The notes below the pieces were generated by a model. That model saw only the letters and a list, made by a program, of their open reading frames with translations. It was not told where the DNA came from and searched no databases. 64,000 nt of DNA, taken from the NCBI RefSeq assembly GCF_000092205.1, contig NC_014216.1:1989742-2053741 (forward strand), read 5' to 3'. The position numbers and the translations under genes were made by a program. The stretch is from Desulfurivibrio alkaliphilus AHT 2. Lineage in GTDB: Bacteria > Desulfobacterota > Desulfobulbia > Desulfobulbales > Desulfurivibrionaceae. Positions 1-9,020 of the stretch are shown piece after piece (position 1 is the stretch's first letter; every line of letters begins with the position of its first letter).

Positions 1-5
1 CCGTC

Positions 6-344
6 TTACGGCTCAAAAGGATTAAAACTGTACTCCCGATAAACCGGCTCCAGACCTTGCCAGGCCGGGCCAAATTCAGCGGTCATGGGATTGTCGTCCC
101 TGCCGGCCATTTCCCGGGCGGTCGGACCGGCCGGATAAACCACTGGCACCACGCTTTTTTCTTCCTCCTGCTGGCCGAACCTCAGGAAAGAGGGGCGCTT
201 GTCAGCTTCCAGCAATGTTGACCGCAACCCCGCGCAACCGGCGGTCAACAGCAGCAACAGCATTACCACTATCAATACCAGCCCGGCCAGCCCCCTGCCG
301 GTCAACTTTGTCGGCCAGGCAACGACTTTTCTCCAGTGCAACAT
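6..344 (-). CDS. Small lipoprotein of unknown function
   Basis: A 112-residue protein not recognised as a known family. Residues 17-36 form a hydrophobic segment ending in the lipobox-like LTAGC, so Cys37 should be lipidated after signal peptidase II cleavage and the protein anchored in a membrane. The rest is short, charged and proline-rich (ends NPFEP), with no visible catalytic motif. The start is supported by a near-perfect AAGGAGG ribosome site seven bases upstream. It diverges from rpoZ. An 8-bp palindrome (GGGCGGCA/TGCCGCCC, 372-392) lies just upstream of the start and could be an operator. Lipoprotein status is fairly sure; the role is unknown. Confidence 0.7.
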   Translation of the reverse strand: MLHWRKVVAWPTKLTGRGLAGLVLIVVMLLLLLTAGCAGLRSTLLEADKRPSFLRFGQQEEEKSVVPVVYPAGPTAREMAGRDDNPMTAEFGPAWQGLEPVYREYSFNPFEP

Positions 345-371
345 CTTCCACCTCCTTTTGCGGTCCCGGCC

Positions 372-392
372 GGGCGGCAGATATTGCCGCCC
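372..392. promoter_or_regulatory. 8-bp inverted repeat upstream of lipoprotein gene
   Basis: Perfect arms GGGCGGCA and TGCCGCCC separated by GATAT, 28 bp upstream of the lipoprotein start in the divergent rpoZ/lipoprotein spacer. A second 7-bp hairpin (TGGCGGC/GCCGCCA) lies at 510-528 nearer rpoZ. Either could be a regulator site or an mRNA hairpin; no known operator was recognised. Confidence 0.3.
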
Positions 393-579
393 GCAGCACC
401 AACCTTACGGTCACCGGGAGATATTGCAGATTCCATGCCAGGCCGCAAAAACGACCAGACTGAAATAGCCCTTTACCTCCCGGCCATGATCAGTTATATA
501 TTTATGGTTTGGCGGCGGGGTGCCGCCATGAGTTAAGCACGCGAATCATGTCAAGTTTCTTGACCGGGAGGAAGCAGTT

Positions 580-864
580 ATGGCGAGGATCACCGTGGAA
601 GATTGCCTGCAGCAGATCGGCAATGAAAATCGTTTTGCCCTGATTCACCTGGCGGTGGAGCGGGTCAAACAGCATCGCCAGGGAGCACCCTTTCCCGAAC
701 GCTGCAAGAACAAGGAAATTGTTTGCACTTTGCGGGAAATCGCCAACGGCATGGTTAACTTCGACAATGTTCGGGGCTTGAAAAAACAACTGCAGGAACA
801 AGCCGCGGTCACCGTCGACCAGGAAGCCGACACGCCCCCCGCGGCACCAGCCGCCGAAGCATAA
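580..864 (+). CDS. rpoZ: RNA polymerase omega subunit
   Basis: A 94-residue omega subunit, which helps fold and hold the beta' subunit in RNA polymerase and is a target of ppGpp signalling in proteobacteria. The N-terminus MARITVEDCLQQIGNENRFA is the classic omega signature, followed by the helix with ALIHLAVERVKQ. The C-terminal 25 residues are an Ala/Pro-rich acidic tail, as often seen. The ribosome site GGGAGGA precedes the ATG. It begins the + strand gene run that continues into dnaJ after a 94-bp spacer; no spoT or gmk neighbour is visible, unlike in enterobacteria. Confidence 0.93.
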   Translation: MARITVEDCLQQIGNENRFALIHLAVERVKQHRQGAPFPERCKNKEIVCTLREIANGMVNFDNVRGLKKQLQEQAAVTVDQEADTPPAAPAAEA

Positions 865-958
865 CCCCGGGGCAAGCGGTGCAGGGTCTACCCCGTGAGC
901 GCTTCCCCAAAACTTCGCCAAAGATTTCCACAGCGTTATGGTAAACCGGCAGCAAAGC

Positions 959-2071
959 ATGGACATTGATTACTACCAGACCCTGGGGGTTTCTTCCAAT
1001 GCCTCCCGGGAGGAAATCAAAAAGGCCTACCGCAAGCTGGCCCTGAAGTATCATCCCGACCGCAACCCCGACGACAAAGAGGCGGAAGATAAATTCAAAA
1101 TCGCCACCGAAGCTTACGAAGTCCTGGGCGACCTGGAAAAACGCAAGATTTACGACCGCTACGGGGTGGCCGGGTTGCGGGATAGCGGCTACAACGGCCC
1201 TGGCGGGTTCGACGATATCTTCAGCGGCTTCAGCGATATCTTTGGTGACCTTTTCGGTTTCGGCGGCCGCCGCGGCCCGCGCAACCACCGGGGGCCGATC
1301 CCCGGCCACGATCTGCGCTACGACCTGAACATCAGTTTTATGGAGGCGATATTCGGCGCCGAGAAGGAGGTCGAAATTCGCAAGCAAGACACCTGCTGGA
1401 CCTGCGAAGGCTCCGGCCTGCGCCCCGGCTACCAGCCGGAAACCTGCACCACCTGTAAGGGGATGGGGCAGGTGCTGCAGGCCCAGGGTCCCTTTCGCAT
1501 CCAGACCGCCTGTCCCCACTGCCGCGGCCAGGGCGCCGTAATCACCGAGCCCTGCCAGGACTGCCAGGGCCAGGGACTGGTTGAACGCCCCCGCAAGGTC
1601 ACCCTGAAAATCCCCGCCGGGGTGGACAGCGGCGCCAGAATGCGGCTGCGGGGAGAAGGCGAAGGCGGCCGCCGGGGCGGGCCGGCGGGAGACCTCTACG
1701 TGATCCTCCACGTCGAGCCCCACAAATTTTTTCAGCGGGAAGGAGACCATATTTTCGCCACCATCCCGGTTTCCTTTTCCCAGGCGGCCTTGGGCTGCAC
1801 CCTGGAGGTCCCCACGGTCCACGGGCCGGAAAAACTAAAAATTCCCGCCGGCACCCAGCCGGGCAAGCACCTGACCCTCTCCGGCAGGGGCGTGCCACGG
1901 CTGCGCGGGAGCGGCAACGGCGACATGATCTGCGAAATCAAGCTGGTGGTACCAGATCGGCTCAGCCGGCGCCAGAAAGAACTGCTGCGGGAATTTGCGG
2001 AAATTGAAGAAAAAAGCGACGAACAGAAAAAGAAGGGCGCCGGTTTTCTGAAAAAGTTCTTTCATTTATAG
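959..2071 (+). CDS. dnaJ: Chaperone DnaJ (Hsp40)
   Basis: Co-chaperone that delivers substrates to DnaK and stimulates its ATPase. The J domain occupies about residues 1-65 with the HPD motif at 32-34. A Gly/Phe-rich linker follows (about 75-105), then four CxxCxGxG zinc-binding repeats ([32 protein letters not shown]; about 146-206), then the two beta-barrel substrate-binding domains. It is therefore a full type I DnaJ of 370 residues. A start seven codons upstream (938) is open, but the family begins at the [11 protein letters not shown] position chosen here. The last 20 residues are Lys-rich and end FLKKFFHL. dnaK and grpE are not in the window, so this is either an orphan dnaJ or a paralogue. 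Confidence 0.93.
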   Translation: MDIDYYQTLGVSSNASREEIKKAYRKLALKYHPDRNPDDKEAEDKFKIATEAYEVLGDLEKRKIYDRYGVAGLRDSGYNGPGGFDDIFSGFSDIFGDLFGFGGRRGPRNHRGPIPGHDLRYDLNISFMEAIFGAEKEVEIRKQDTCWTCEGSGLRPGYQPETCTTCKGMGQVLQAQGPFRIQTACPHCRGQGAVITEPCQDCQGQGLVERPRKVTLKIPAGVDSGARMRLRGEGEGGRRGGPAGDLYVILHVEPHKFFQREGDHIFATIPVSFSQAALGCTLEVPTVHGPEKLKIPAGTQPGKHLTLSGRGVPRLRGSGNGDMICEIKLVVPDRLSRRQKELLREFAEIEEKSDEQKKKGAGFLKKFFHL

Positions 2072-2100
2072 GTCGGCCAAGGCTATATGAGGGGTGCACG

Positions 2101-2604
2101 GTGAAGCAACAGGAAGACAAGCGGCCGCCAGGCGGCTTCACCCATTTCGACCAGGCGGGACGGGCCTGGATGGTGGATGTCGGCAACAAGCAGGACACCG
2201 CCCGGCAGGCCACCGCCGCCGGCCGGATAACCATGTCCGGCGAGGCCTACCAGTTGCTGAAAAGCGGTCGGGCCGGCAAGGGTGATGTGCTGGGCATCGC
2301 CCGGATCGCCGGGATCATGGCCGCCAAAAAGACAGGTGAGCTGATCCCCCTTTGTCATCCCCTGAACCTGAACCAGGTGACGGTGGATTTCCAGCTTGAC
2401 GACCAGGCCAACGCCGTGGCGATTGAAGCCACCGCCAGCCTGGTCGGCAAAACCGGGGTTGAGATGGAGGCCCTCACGGCGGTATCTGTGGCGGCCCTGA
2501 CCATTTATGATATGTGCAAGGCGGTGGACAAATCCATGACCATCGACAACATCCGCCTGCTTGCCAAGAGCGGCGGCAAAAGCGGGACCTACCAGGCCCG
2601 ATAA
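2101..2604 (+). CDS. moaC: Cyclic pyranopterin monophosphate synthase MoaC
   Basis: Converts 3',8-cH2GTP made by MoaA into cyclic pyranopterin monophosphate, the first stable molybdenum-cofactor intermediate. The family motifs are clear: MVDVGNK near residue 21, the [13 protein letters not shown] segment with the catalytic Lys/His region, [16 protein letters not shown], and [10 protein letters not shown] near the C-terminus. At 167 residues it has the usual length. The start is GTG at 2101 behind a GAGGGG-like ribosome site. Other moa/moe genes are not adjacent. It sits 29 bp after dnaJ and 33 bp before the DksA-like gene, so it is likely cotranscribed with its neighbours. Confidence 0.95.
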   Translation: MKQQEDKRPPGGFTHFDQAGRAWMVDVGNKQDTARQATAAGRITMSGEAYQLLKSGRAGKGDVLGIARIAGIMAAKKTGELIPLCHPLNLNQVTVDFQLDDQANAVAIEATASLVGKTGVEMEALTAVSVAALTIYDMCKAVDKSMTIDNIRLLAKSGGKSGTYQAR

Positions 2605-2637
2605 CCATCCTGTAACGGTTTGGCACGAGGAACGAGC

Positions 2638-3003
2638 ATGGAGCAAAAAGATCGAGATTATTTTCGCAACAAGCTGGAAGAAATGCGCCAACAACTGCTC
2701 AGCGAGGCGGAGAAAACCATCCATGAGATGACCGACCACAGCGACAGCTACCCCGACCCCACCGATCGGGCCACCGCTGAAAGCGACCGCAGCTTCGAGT
2801 TGCGCATCCGGGATCGGGAACGCAAGCTGCTGGCCAAAATCAAAGAGGCCATCGCCCGGATCGATGACGACACCTACGGTATCTGCGAGGCCTGCGGCGA
2901 CGATATTTCCCTCAAACGCCTGGAGGCCCGCCCGGTAACCACCCAGTGCATCGACTGCAAGACCAGGCAGGAAAACCAGGAAAAGGCCCAACAAGGAAGA
3001 TAA
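2638..3003 (+). CDS. DksA/TraR-family zinc-finger protein
   Basis: A 121-residue DksA/TraR family protein. Family members insert a coiled coil into the RNA polymerase secondary channel and modulate initiation with ppGpp. An N-terminal helical coiled coil (rich in Glu, Lys, Arg, to about residue 75) precedes a C-terminal four-cysteine zinc finger, CEAC near residue 84 and CIDC near 107. The acidic hairpin tip is present in part (DPTDRATAESD). It starts at ATG 2638 behind GAGGAAC; a TTG six codons upstream is open but lacks a ribosome site. Other dksA-like paralogues may exist elsewhere, so the symbol is not assigned. galT begins 7 bp downstream. Confidence 0.85.
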   Translation: MEQKDRDYFRNKLEEMRQQLLSEAEKTIHEMTDHSDSYPDPTDRATAESDRSFELRIRDRERKLLAKIKEAIARIDDDTYGICEACGDDISLKRLEARPVTTQCIDCKTRQENQEKAQQGR

Positions 3004-3010
3004 AACAGCC

Positions 3011-4015
3011 ATGCCGGAACTCCGCAAAGATCCGATCATCGGGCGCTGGATCATCATTGCCACCGAACGCGGCAAGCGCCCCAGTGATTTCATTATTGAT
3101 CAAAGCAAAGCCAAAGGGGGCTTCTGCCCTCTCTGCCCCGGCAACGAAAACACCACCCCCCCGGAGGTGCTGGCCTACTCCGACAACCAGCAACGCCTGA
3201 AAAACCAGCCCGGCTGGAGCCTGCGGGTGGTACCCAACAAATATCCCGCCCTGGTGATCGAAGGCGACCTGAACAAGCAGGGCGAGGGTCTTTATGACCG
3301 GATGAACGGCATCGGGGCGCATGAAGTGCTCATTGAAACCCCGGATCACGCCGAAACCTTTACCTACTTGCCGCCGGAGCGGATGGTGCAGGTTTTCTGG
3401 GCCTACCGCGACCGCCTGGTGGACCTGGGCAAGGACGAGCGCTTCCGTTACGTGATGATCTTCAAAAACTTCGGCGCCGCCGCCGGGGCCTCGCTGGAGC
3501 ATTCCCACTCGCAACTGGTGGCCCTGCCAATTCTGCCCCGGATGATCACCTCGGAGCTGGAAGGCAGCCTGTCGTACTACCGCTACAAGGAGCGTTGCGT
3601 TTTTTGCGACATCATTCACCAGGAACTGGAACAGGATATCCGGGTGGTGACCAAAAACGACAAGTTCCTGGCCATTGTCCCCTTTGCCCCCCGTTCGCCC
3701 TTTGAAATGTGGATTCTGCCCCGCAAGCACAGTTCATCTTACTGCAACTCGGACAATGAAACCTTTCGGGCGTTGACCGAAATTTTTTCCGAATGCCTGC
3801 GCCGGCTGGACAAATGCCTGCCCGATGTCCCCTACAACTTCGTGCTCCATGCCGCCCCCCTGCGATCACCGGCCCTGGAGCACTACCACTGGCACTTTGA
3901 GATCACCCCCAAGTTGACCATGATTGCCGGTTTCGAGTGGGGTTCCGGCTTCTACATCAACCCCGTGGCTCCGGAAGAAGCGGCCCGGTTCCTCCGGGAA
4001 GCAGAAATCGACTGA
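3011..4015 (+). CDS. galT: Galactose-1-phosphate uridylyltransferase
   Basis: Transfers UMP between UDP-glucose and galactose-1-phosphate (Leloir pathway) through a uridylyl-histidine intermediate. The active-site motif reads HSHSQ at residues 164-168, at the same numbering as the HPHGQ of the E. coli enzyme, with His166 the expected nucleophile. A zinc-type CPLC pair occurs at 39-42, and the C-terminal HYHWHFEITP segment (about residues 294-303) is the second HIT-like motif. The 334-residue length fits. No galK or galE is nearby. In anaerobes such genes often serve sugar-nucleotide supply, and a polysaccharide locus does lie about 26 kb downstream, though a link is only inference. Confidence 0.9.
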   Translation: MPELRKDPIIGRWIIIATERGKRPSDFIIDQSKAKGGFCPLCPGNENTTPPEVLAYSDNQQRLKNQPGWSLRVVPNKYPALVIEGDLNKQGEGLYDRMNGIGAHEVLIETPDHAETFTYLPPERMVQVFWAYRDRLVDLGKDERFRYVMIFKNFGAAAGASLEHSHSQLVALPILPRMITSELEGSLSYYRYKERCVFCDIIHQELEQDIRVVTKNDKFLAIVPFAPRSPFEMWILPRKHSSSYCNSDNETFRALTEIFSECLRRLDKCLPDVPYNFVLHAAPLRSPALEHYHWHFEITPKLTMIAGFEWGSGFYINPVAPEEAARFLREAEID

Positions 4016-4035
4016 CCTGACAAAGGAGCTGGACC

Positions 4036-4386
4036 ATGAAGAAAATACTGCTGGTTGACGACGAAGAATCCATCCACCTGCTCTACCGCGAAGAACTGGA
4101 AGAAGAAGGTTTTGAAGTGCATTCGGCCCTCACCGGGGAAGAGGCCCTGGAACGACTGGGAATCGTCAAGCCGGACCTGATCATCCTCGACATCAACATG
4201 CCGGGCATGAACGGCATCGAGGCCCTGCGCCAGATCAAGGAAATCAACCCCTCCATTCCGGTGATCCTCTGCTCCGCCTACCAGGAATTCAAGCAGGACC
4301 TGGCTTCCTGGGCCTCTGAAGAGTACATCGTTAAATCCGCCGACCTGAGCGAACTTAAGGCCGCGGTCAAAAAATACCTCGCCTGA
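4036..4386 (+). CDS. Stand-alone response-regulator receiver protein
   Basis: A 116-residue single CheY-like receiver domain with no output domain. The acidic pair is Asp8/Asp9, the phospho-acceptor is Asp52 (in ILDINMPGMNG), the switch Ser is in ILCSAY, and the conserved Lys is in YIVKSAD. No histidine kinase is adjacent, so the partner is unknown. Such orphan receivers usually act through protein contact or phosphorelay. The ribosome site AAAGGAG is good, and the gene is close to galT (20 bp) and folE2 (11 bp), so it is probably cotranscribed. Confidence 0.88.
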   Translation: MKKILLVDDEESIHLLYREELEEEGFEVHSALTGEEALERLGIVKPDLIILDINMPGMNGIEALRQIKEINPSIPVILCSAYQEFKQDLASWASEEYIVKSADLSELKAAVKKYLA

Positions 4387-4397
4387 GCCGCGCCGGG

Positions 4398-5180
4398 ATG
4401 CGGGATATTCAGGGCCAGCCGGATCACCGGCGGATCAACATCAGAAAGGTAGGGATCAAAAACATCTCCTACCCCATCAAGGTACTGGACCGGGCTCGCC
4501 GCAGCCAGCGCACCGTGGCCACGGTCAACATGTACGTCAACCTGCCCCACCATTTCAAGGGCACCCACATGAGCCGCTTTGTGGAGATTCTCAACCGCTT
4601 TCACGGCGAGATCAACCTTGAGAGTTTTCACCTTATTTTAGAGGAAATGAAAGAGCGGCTGCAGGCCGAGGCGGCGCACCTGGAAATCGAGTTCCCCTAT
4701 TTTATCGCCGAAAACGATGTCCTCGGCCATGGCCCGGCGGAGGGGGCCGGCGGCGGCATCGGGGTGGGTAAATACCGCTGCCGGATGCATGGCTCGCTGG
4801 CCGACCGGGATGAACTGACCCTGGAGATCAGAATCCCCATTGCCCCACCCAAGCCGCCGGCCCATTGCAGCGGCCTGCCCCGCTCGCTGGGGCACTGGGG
4901 TTACGCCGACATCACCTTGCAGTTTAAGCGCTTTGTCTGGATCGAGGAGATCATCGAACTGGCGGCGGCCGTCACCCGCCACGATGTCTGCTGGCCTTCA
5001 GCCGACCAACCAGGCAGCGGCGACCCCGACAACGGCGAATGCGCCCTGGCGGTGGAAAACCTGGCCAGAGCGCTGGGGCGCAAATTGCAACAGCACCCGG
5101 ATATTCGCTGCTTTGCTGTCCGGGTGGAAAACCTGGCCGCGGGCTTCAACACCTTTGCAACCATCAACAGTACGGCATAA
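4398..5180 (+). CDS. folE2: GTP cyclohydrolase FolE2
   Basis: Metal-dependent GTP cyclohydrolase IB, making dihydroneopterin triphosphate for folate (and possibly queuosine). The 260-residue protein carries the family signatures: LPHHFKGTHMSRFVE (residues about 50-64), an IEFPYFI strand, and a late ENLAAGFNTFAT. The presumed catalytic Cys lies in PPAHCSGLPRSLGHWG (about residues 153-168). Here the usual PCS and GAHNQR elements are replaced by HCS and GHWGYAD, which may mark a subfamily. The start is ATG 4398, 11 bp after the receiver gene. glyS starts 7 bp downstream, so the two are coupled. Confidence 0.85.
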   Translation: MRDIQGQPDHRRINIRKVGIKNISYPIKVLDRARRSQRTVATVNMYVNLPHHFKGTHMSRFVEILNRFHGEINLESFHLILEEMKERLQAEAAHLEIEFPYFIAENDVLGHGPAEGAGGGIGVGKYRCRMHGSLADRDELTLEIRIPIAPPKPPAHCSGLPRSLGHWGYADITLQFKRFVWIEEIIELAAAVTRHDVCWPSADQPGSGDPDNGECALAVENLARALGRKLQQHPDIRCFAVRVENLAAGFNTFATINSTA

Positions 5181-5187
5181 TACAACC

Positions 5188-7278
5188 ATGACAGACACCG
5201 AAACAAGCGGAGAACTGCTGCTGGAAATCGGCGCCGAAGAAATTCCCGCCGGCTATCTCATGCCCGCCCTCAAAGCCTTGCAAGCCGGCCTGGCCCAAGG
5301 CCTGCGGGAGCATGAACTGGCATTTGGCGAAATCAACACCGGCGCCACCCCCCGCCGGCTGGCCGTCAGTGTCCAGGGACTGGCCGCACGCCAGCCCGAC
5401 CGGGTGGAAGAAGCCATGGGGCCGCCTAAAAAGGCAGCCTTCGACGCCGACGGCAAACCCACCAAGGCCGCCCTGGGTTTTGCCTCCACCAAAGGCGTGT
5501 CGGTGGATGAGCTGCAGGTGGTTGCCACCCCCAAAGGGGAATATCTCCAGGCCCGGGTGGAACAGCCGGGGCGGGCCACCGCCGAGATCCTCAACGACCT
5601 GCTGCCCGGCCTGATCACCGGCCTGCCCTTTCCCAAGTCCATGCGCTGGGGCAACGGCAAAACCCATTTCGCCCGCCCCCTGCGCTGGCTGCTGGCCGTT
5701 TACCAGGGCCGCTCCCTGGCCTTCAGCCTGGAAGAGCTAAGCGCCGGTGACCACACCTGGGGGCACCGCTTTCTGGCCCCCCAGTCGATCCAGGCCACCA
5801 CTTTCAGCACCTACCGCGATCAGCTTCGCCAGTACCAGGTGCTGGTGGACCCCGCTGAACGGCGCCAAGCCATGGTGGCGGAAATCAACCGGGCCGCCGC
5901 CGAGGCCGGCGGCCGCATCCTCCCAGACCCAGAACTGGAGGAAACGGTGACCAACCTGGTGGAGGCCCCTTTTGCCATCTGCGGCAGCTTCGCCGAGCGT
6001 TTTCTGCAACTGCCCCGGGAGGTGCTGATCACCTCCATGCGCGAGCACCAGAAATATTTTGCGGTGGTGGACGAGCAAGACAACCTGCAACCCCGTTTCG
6101 TGGCGGTTAACAACACCCGGGTCAAAGATCCCGCCGTGGGGGCCGAAGGGCACCAGCGGGTGTTGCGAGCCCGGCTGGAAGATGCCTTCTTCTTTTTCAA
6201 CGAGGACCAGCAGCGCCCCTTAAGCCAACTGGCCGGACGCCTTAACGGCATTATCTTCCAGCACCAACTGGGCACCATGGCCGATAAAACCGCCCGCCTG
6301 GAACAACTGGCCGGGCGCCTGGCCGACGAATTTGCCCCGGAACTGAGCGCCGCCGTCCGCCGGGCCGCCCAGCTCTGCAAGGCCGACCTGCTGACCAGCA
6401 TGGTGGATGAATTCCCCTCGCTGCAGGGCAACATCGGCCGTGATTACGCCCGGCGCCAGGGAGAGAGCGAAGAGGTGGCCGAGGCCCTCTACAGCCACTA
6501 CCTGCCCCTGCGGGCCGGCGGCCAACTGCCCCAGGACCGGACCGGCGCCCTGCTGGGAATTGCCGACCGGCTGGACACCCTGGCCGGCTGTTTCGGCATC
6601 GGCCTTAAGGTGACCGGCGCCGCCGACCCCTTCGGCCTGCGGCGCCAGGCGGTGGGCCTGATCCACCTGCTGCTGGGGCATAAACTCAAGCTGCCTCTCA
6701 AGCCCTGGATTGAGACCGCCCTGTCGCTTTATGACTGCCAGTTGCAAGAGCAACCGGCCGCGGCCCGAGACCGCCTGCTGGAGTTCATCAAAGGACGCCT
6801 GGCCAATGATCTCACCGGCCGCGGCCTGCCGGCGGAGGCGGTGGAAGCGGTACTCAGCGTCGATTTCCAGGAGGTAAACGACTGCCAGGCCCGCATCGAG
6901 GCCCTGGTGGCGGTCAGCTCTCAACCGAGCTTCACCCTGCTGGCCGGCTCCTTTAAGCGGGTCAACAACATCATCAAAGACAACCGCGACGACCGTATCG
7001 ACCCCCAACTGCTGCAGGAACCGGCGGAAAAAGAACTGGCGGCGGTGTTGGCCCGGGTAACCGCCGCCGCCGCTCCTCTGCTGCGAGACGGCGCTTACCG
7101 GCAGACCCTGGAGCATATCCTGACCATGAAAGAGCCCATCGACCGGTTTTTCGACCAGGTGATGGTCATGGCCGAGGATGAGCAGTTAAAACGCAACCGC
7201 CTGGCCCTGCTCACCGCCATCGCCGCCCTGTTTCGTCGGGTGGGCGACTTCTCCCGCATGTACGCCCTGCAAAAATAA
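5188..7278 (+). CDS. glyS: Glycine--tRNA ligase beta subunit
   Basis: Beta subunit of the bacterial alpha2beta2 glycyl-tRNA synthetase. The 696-residue length matches the family. The N-terminus ELLLEIGAEEIPAGYLMPAL is diagnostic, followed by PRRLAV, KSMRWG, and SMREHQKYFAV near residue 285; an HD-like segment and an anticodon-binding domain form the C-terminal half. The open frame extends upstream into folE2, but the family start is the ATG at 5188. The catalytic alpha subunit gene glyQ usually sits immediately upstream; here that place is taken by folE2, so glyQ must be elsewhere. Confidence 0.94.
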   Translation: MTDTETSGELLLEIGAEEIPAGYLMPALKALQAGLAQGLREHELAFGEINTGATPRRLAVSVQGLAARQPDRVEEAMGPPKKAAFDADGKPTKAALGFASTKGVSVDELQVVATPKGEYLQARVEQPGRATAEILNDLLPGLITGLPFPKSMRWGNGKTHFARPLRWLLAVYQGRSLAFSLEELSAGDHTWGHRFLAPQSIQATTFSTYRDQLRQYQVLVDPAERRQAMVAEINRAAAEAGGRILPDPELEETVTNLVEAPFAICGSFAERFLQLPREVLITSMREHQKYFAVVDEQDNLQPRFVAVNNTRVKDPAVGAEGHQRVLRARLEDAFFFFNEDQQRPLSQLAGRLNGIIFQHQLGTMADKTARLEQLAGRLADEFAPELSAAVRRAAQLCKADLLTSMVDEFPSLQGNIGRDYARRQGESEEVAEALYSHYLPLRAGGQLPQDRTGALLGIADRLDTLAGCFGIGLKVTGAADPFGLRRQAVGLIHLLLGHKLKLPLKPWIETALSLYDCQLQEQPAAARDRLLEFIKGRLANDLTGRGLPAEAVEAVLSVDFQEVNDCQARIEALVAVSSQPSFTLLAGSFKRVNNIIKDNRDDRIDPQLLQEPAEKELAAVLARVTAAAAPLLRDGAYRQTLEHILTMKEPIDRFFDQVMVMAEDEQLKRNRLALLTAIAALFRRVGDFSRMYALQK

Positions 7279-7292
7279 AATTCAACAGCGAA

Positions 7293-7521
7293 GCTCACGG
7301 GGTACCCCGGCCATGAAACAAGACGAGTAAAACCTGGACGGGGCCACGGCAACCGGTAGCGGCTGGTTCGCTGGCGGCCGGGCGCATGGACGCGCAGGAG
7401 GCCGCCAGCGCCTCGGAGGCGGGCAGGATGCCCGCCGAGAATGAGCCGCTACCGGTTGCCGTGGCCCCACCCCGTTGCAACAACCAACGACTTTTCCGCA
7501 CCCAACAGGTACCCCGTGAGC
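7293..7521. repeat. Nested inverted-repeat element between glyS and metallo-hydrolase gene
   Basis: The spacer is almost entirely nested palindromes. The outer pair is GCTCACGGGGTACC (7293-7306) and its exact complement at 7508-7521. Inside is a perfect 25-bp pair (7340-7364 with 7444-7468). Further in is an 11-bp pair (CGCTGGCGGCC, 7369-7379, with 7400-7410) and a small CGGGCAGGATGCCCG hairpin near 7422-7436. The outer motif TACCCCGTGAGCG also occurs singly near 889, in the rpoZ-dnaJ spacer. It resembles a MITE or REP-type cassette; no coding capacity was seen. Confidence 0.6.
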
Positions 7522-7544
7522 GTATACCACCAAAAGGAGAACAG

Positions 7545-8984
7545 ATGAAAATAACCTTCTTCGGCGCCGCCGGCACCGTTACCGGCTCCCAGCACCTGAT
7601 CGAAGTAAACGGGCAGCGCCTGCTGCTGGACTGCGGCCTGTTCCAAGGCAAACGCAAGGAATCATTCGAGCTCAACCGCCGGGGTTTTTGTGATGCCCGC
7701 AGCCTGGACGCCCTGATCCTCTCCCATGCCCATATTGACCACTCCGGCAACATTCCCTGCCTGGTCAAAAACGGTTTTACCGGCGATATCATCTGCACCC
7801 CGGCCACCCGCGATCTCTGCGCCATCATGCTGATGGACAGCGCCCATATCCAGGAACAGGATGTGCAGTTCGTCAATAAACAGCGGGCCAAAAACGGCCA
7901 GCACCTTTTTGAACCGCTCTACGAAAAGGAAGATGTGGTCCGGGCCATGGGCCAGTTCATCGGCATCAGCCCCAAGCGCCAAAAGGAGATCCTGCCCGGC
8001 ATTTATCTGACTTTCACCGAGGCCGGCCATATGCTGGGCAGCGCCAATGTGGTGCTGGATATTTATGAGGATGGCGCCGGGGATAATGGCGGCGAAAAAG
8101 AGGGCCGGGGTCGCCACCGGCGGCTGATCTTCAGCGGTGACATCGGCCGCCCCGGCATTCCCATTATCCGCGATCCGGCCCAGCTTTCCGAAGGGGCGGA
8201 CATTTTAATTATGGAAAGCACCTACGGCCACCGTAGCCACCAGCCCTACCCGGATTCGGAACGTGAGCTGGAGCGGATCGTCAACGAAACCTACCAGCGC
8301 GGCGGCTGCCTGCTGATTCCCGCCTTTGCCGTGGGCCGCACCCAGCAGCTGGTCTACGCCCTGCACAAGCTCTACCTCGACAACGCCATCCCCGAGGTGC
8401 CGATTTACGTAGACAGTCCACTGGCCACCCGGGCCACCGATATTTACCGCCTGCACCCGGAGGCCTACGACCGGGAGATCCGGGATTTCATCCTCAAGGG
8501 TAATCACGACAACCCTTTCGGCTTCGACACCCTGCGCTACACCCAGTCGGTGGGCGATTCCAAACAGTTGAACGCGCTGAAGAAACCGGCGGTGATTATC
8601 AGCGCCAGCGGTATGATGGAAGGCGGCCGGATTTTGCACCACCTGCGCAATCGGGTCAGCGACCCCAGAAACACCATCCTGGTCACCGGCTGGCAGGCCC
8701 CCAACACCTTGGGGCGCAAAATCGTGGAAGGGCAGGAAACGGTCAAGGTGTTCGGTGAAGAGTTCCCTTTGCAGGCCAAAGTGGAACAACTCACCGGCTT
8801 CAGCGGCCATGCCGACCGGGAGGGCCTGCTAGCCTGGGCCGGGGCCATGGAAAAAAAACCATCCCACACCTTCCTGGTCCACGGCGAAGCGGAGGCCACC
8901 CAGGCACTGGCCTCCGCCCTGCAGGAAGAACTGGGCTTCAGCAACATCGAGATCCCGGAGCTTTACCAGGAGTTTGATATATAA
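7545..8984 (+). CDS. Beta-CASP metallo-beta-lactamase fold protein (RNA-processing exonuclease-like)
   Basis: A 479-residue member of the metallo-beta-lactamase/beta-CASP family (YsiA/CPSF73-like), whose members are mostly RNases. The lactamase core begins FFGAAGTVTGSQHLIE, and the zinc motif LSHAHIDHSGN lies near residue 60. A TEAGHMLGSA motif, SGDIGR and MESTYGHR follow. The beta-CASP insert (PAFAVGRTQQLVY, then ISASGMMEGGRI) and the C-terminal RMMBL motif FSGHADREGLL complete the fold. The start is ATG 7545 behind AAAGGAG; the open frame extends upstream into the repeat. Substrate is not determined from sequence; RNA is inferred from the family. Confidence 0.85.
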   Translation: MKITFFGAAGTVTGSQHLIEVNGQRLLLDCGLFQGKRKESFELNRRGFCDARSLDALILSHAHIDHSGNIPCLVKNGFTGDIICTPATRDLCAIMLMDSAHIQEQDVQFVNKQRAKNGQHLFEPLYEKEDVVRAMGQFIGISPKRQKEILPGIYLTFTEAGHMLGSANVVLDIYEDGAGDNGGEKEGRGRHRRLIFSGDIGRPGIPIIRDPAQLSEGADILIMESTYGHRSHQPYPDSERELERIVNETYQRGGCLLIPAFAVGRTQQLVYALHKLYLDNAIPEVPIYVDSPLATRATDIYRLHPEAYDREIRDFILKGNHDNPFGFDTLRYTQSVGDSKQLNALKKPAVIISASGMMEGGRILHHLRNRVSDPRNTILVTGWQAPNTLGRKIVEGQETVKVFGEEFPLQAKVEQLTGFSGHADREGLLAWAGAMEKKPSHTFLVHGEAEATQALASALQEELGFSNIEIPELYQEFDI

Positions 8985-9020
8985 CCGGCCCGACTCCTCC
9001 CCGTTAGCCCCTGGGCTTGA

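Noticed and set aside
4840-5187. An N-terminal extension of glyS by 116 codons
   Set aside because: It overlaps folE2 in another frame, and the family start motif follows the ATG at 5188.
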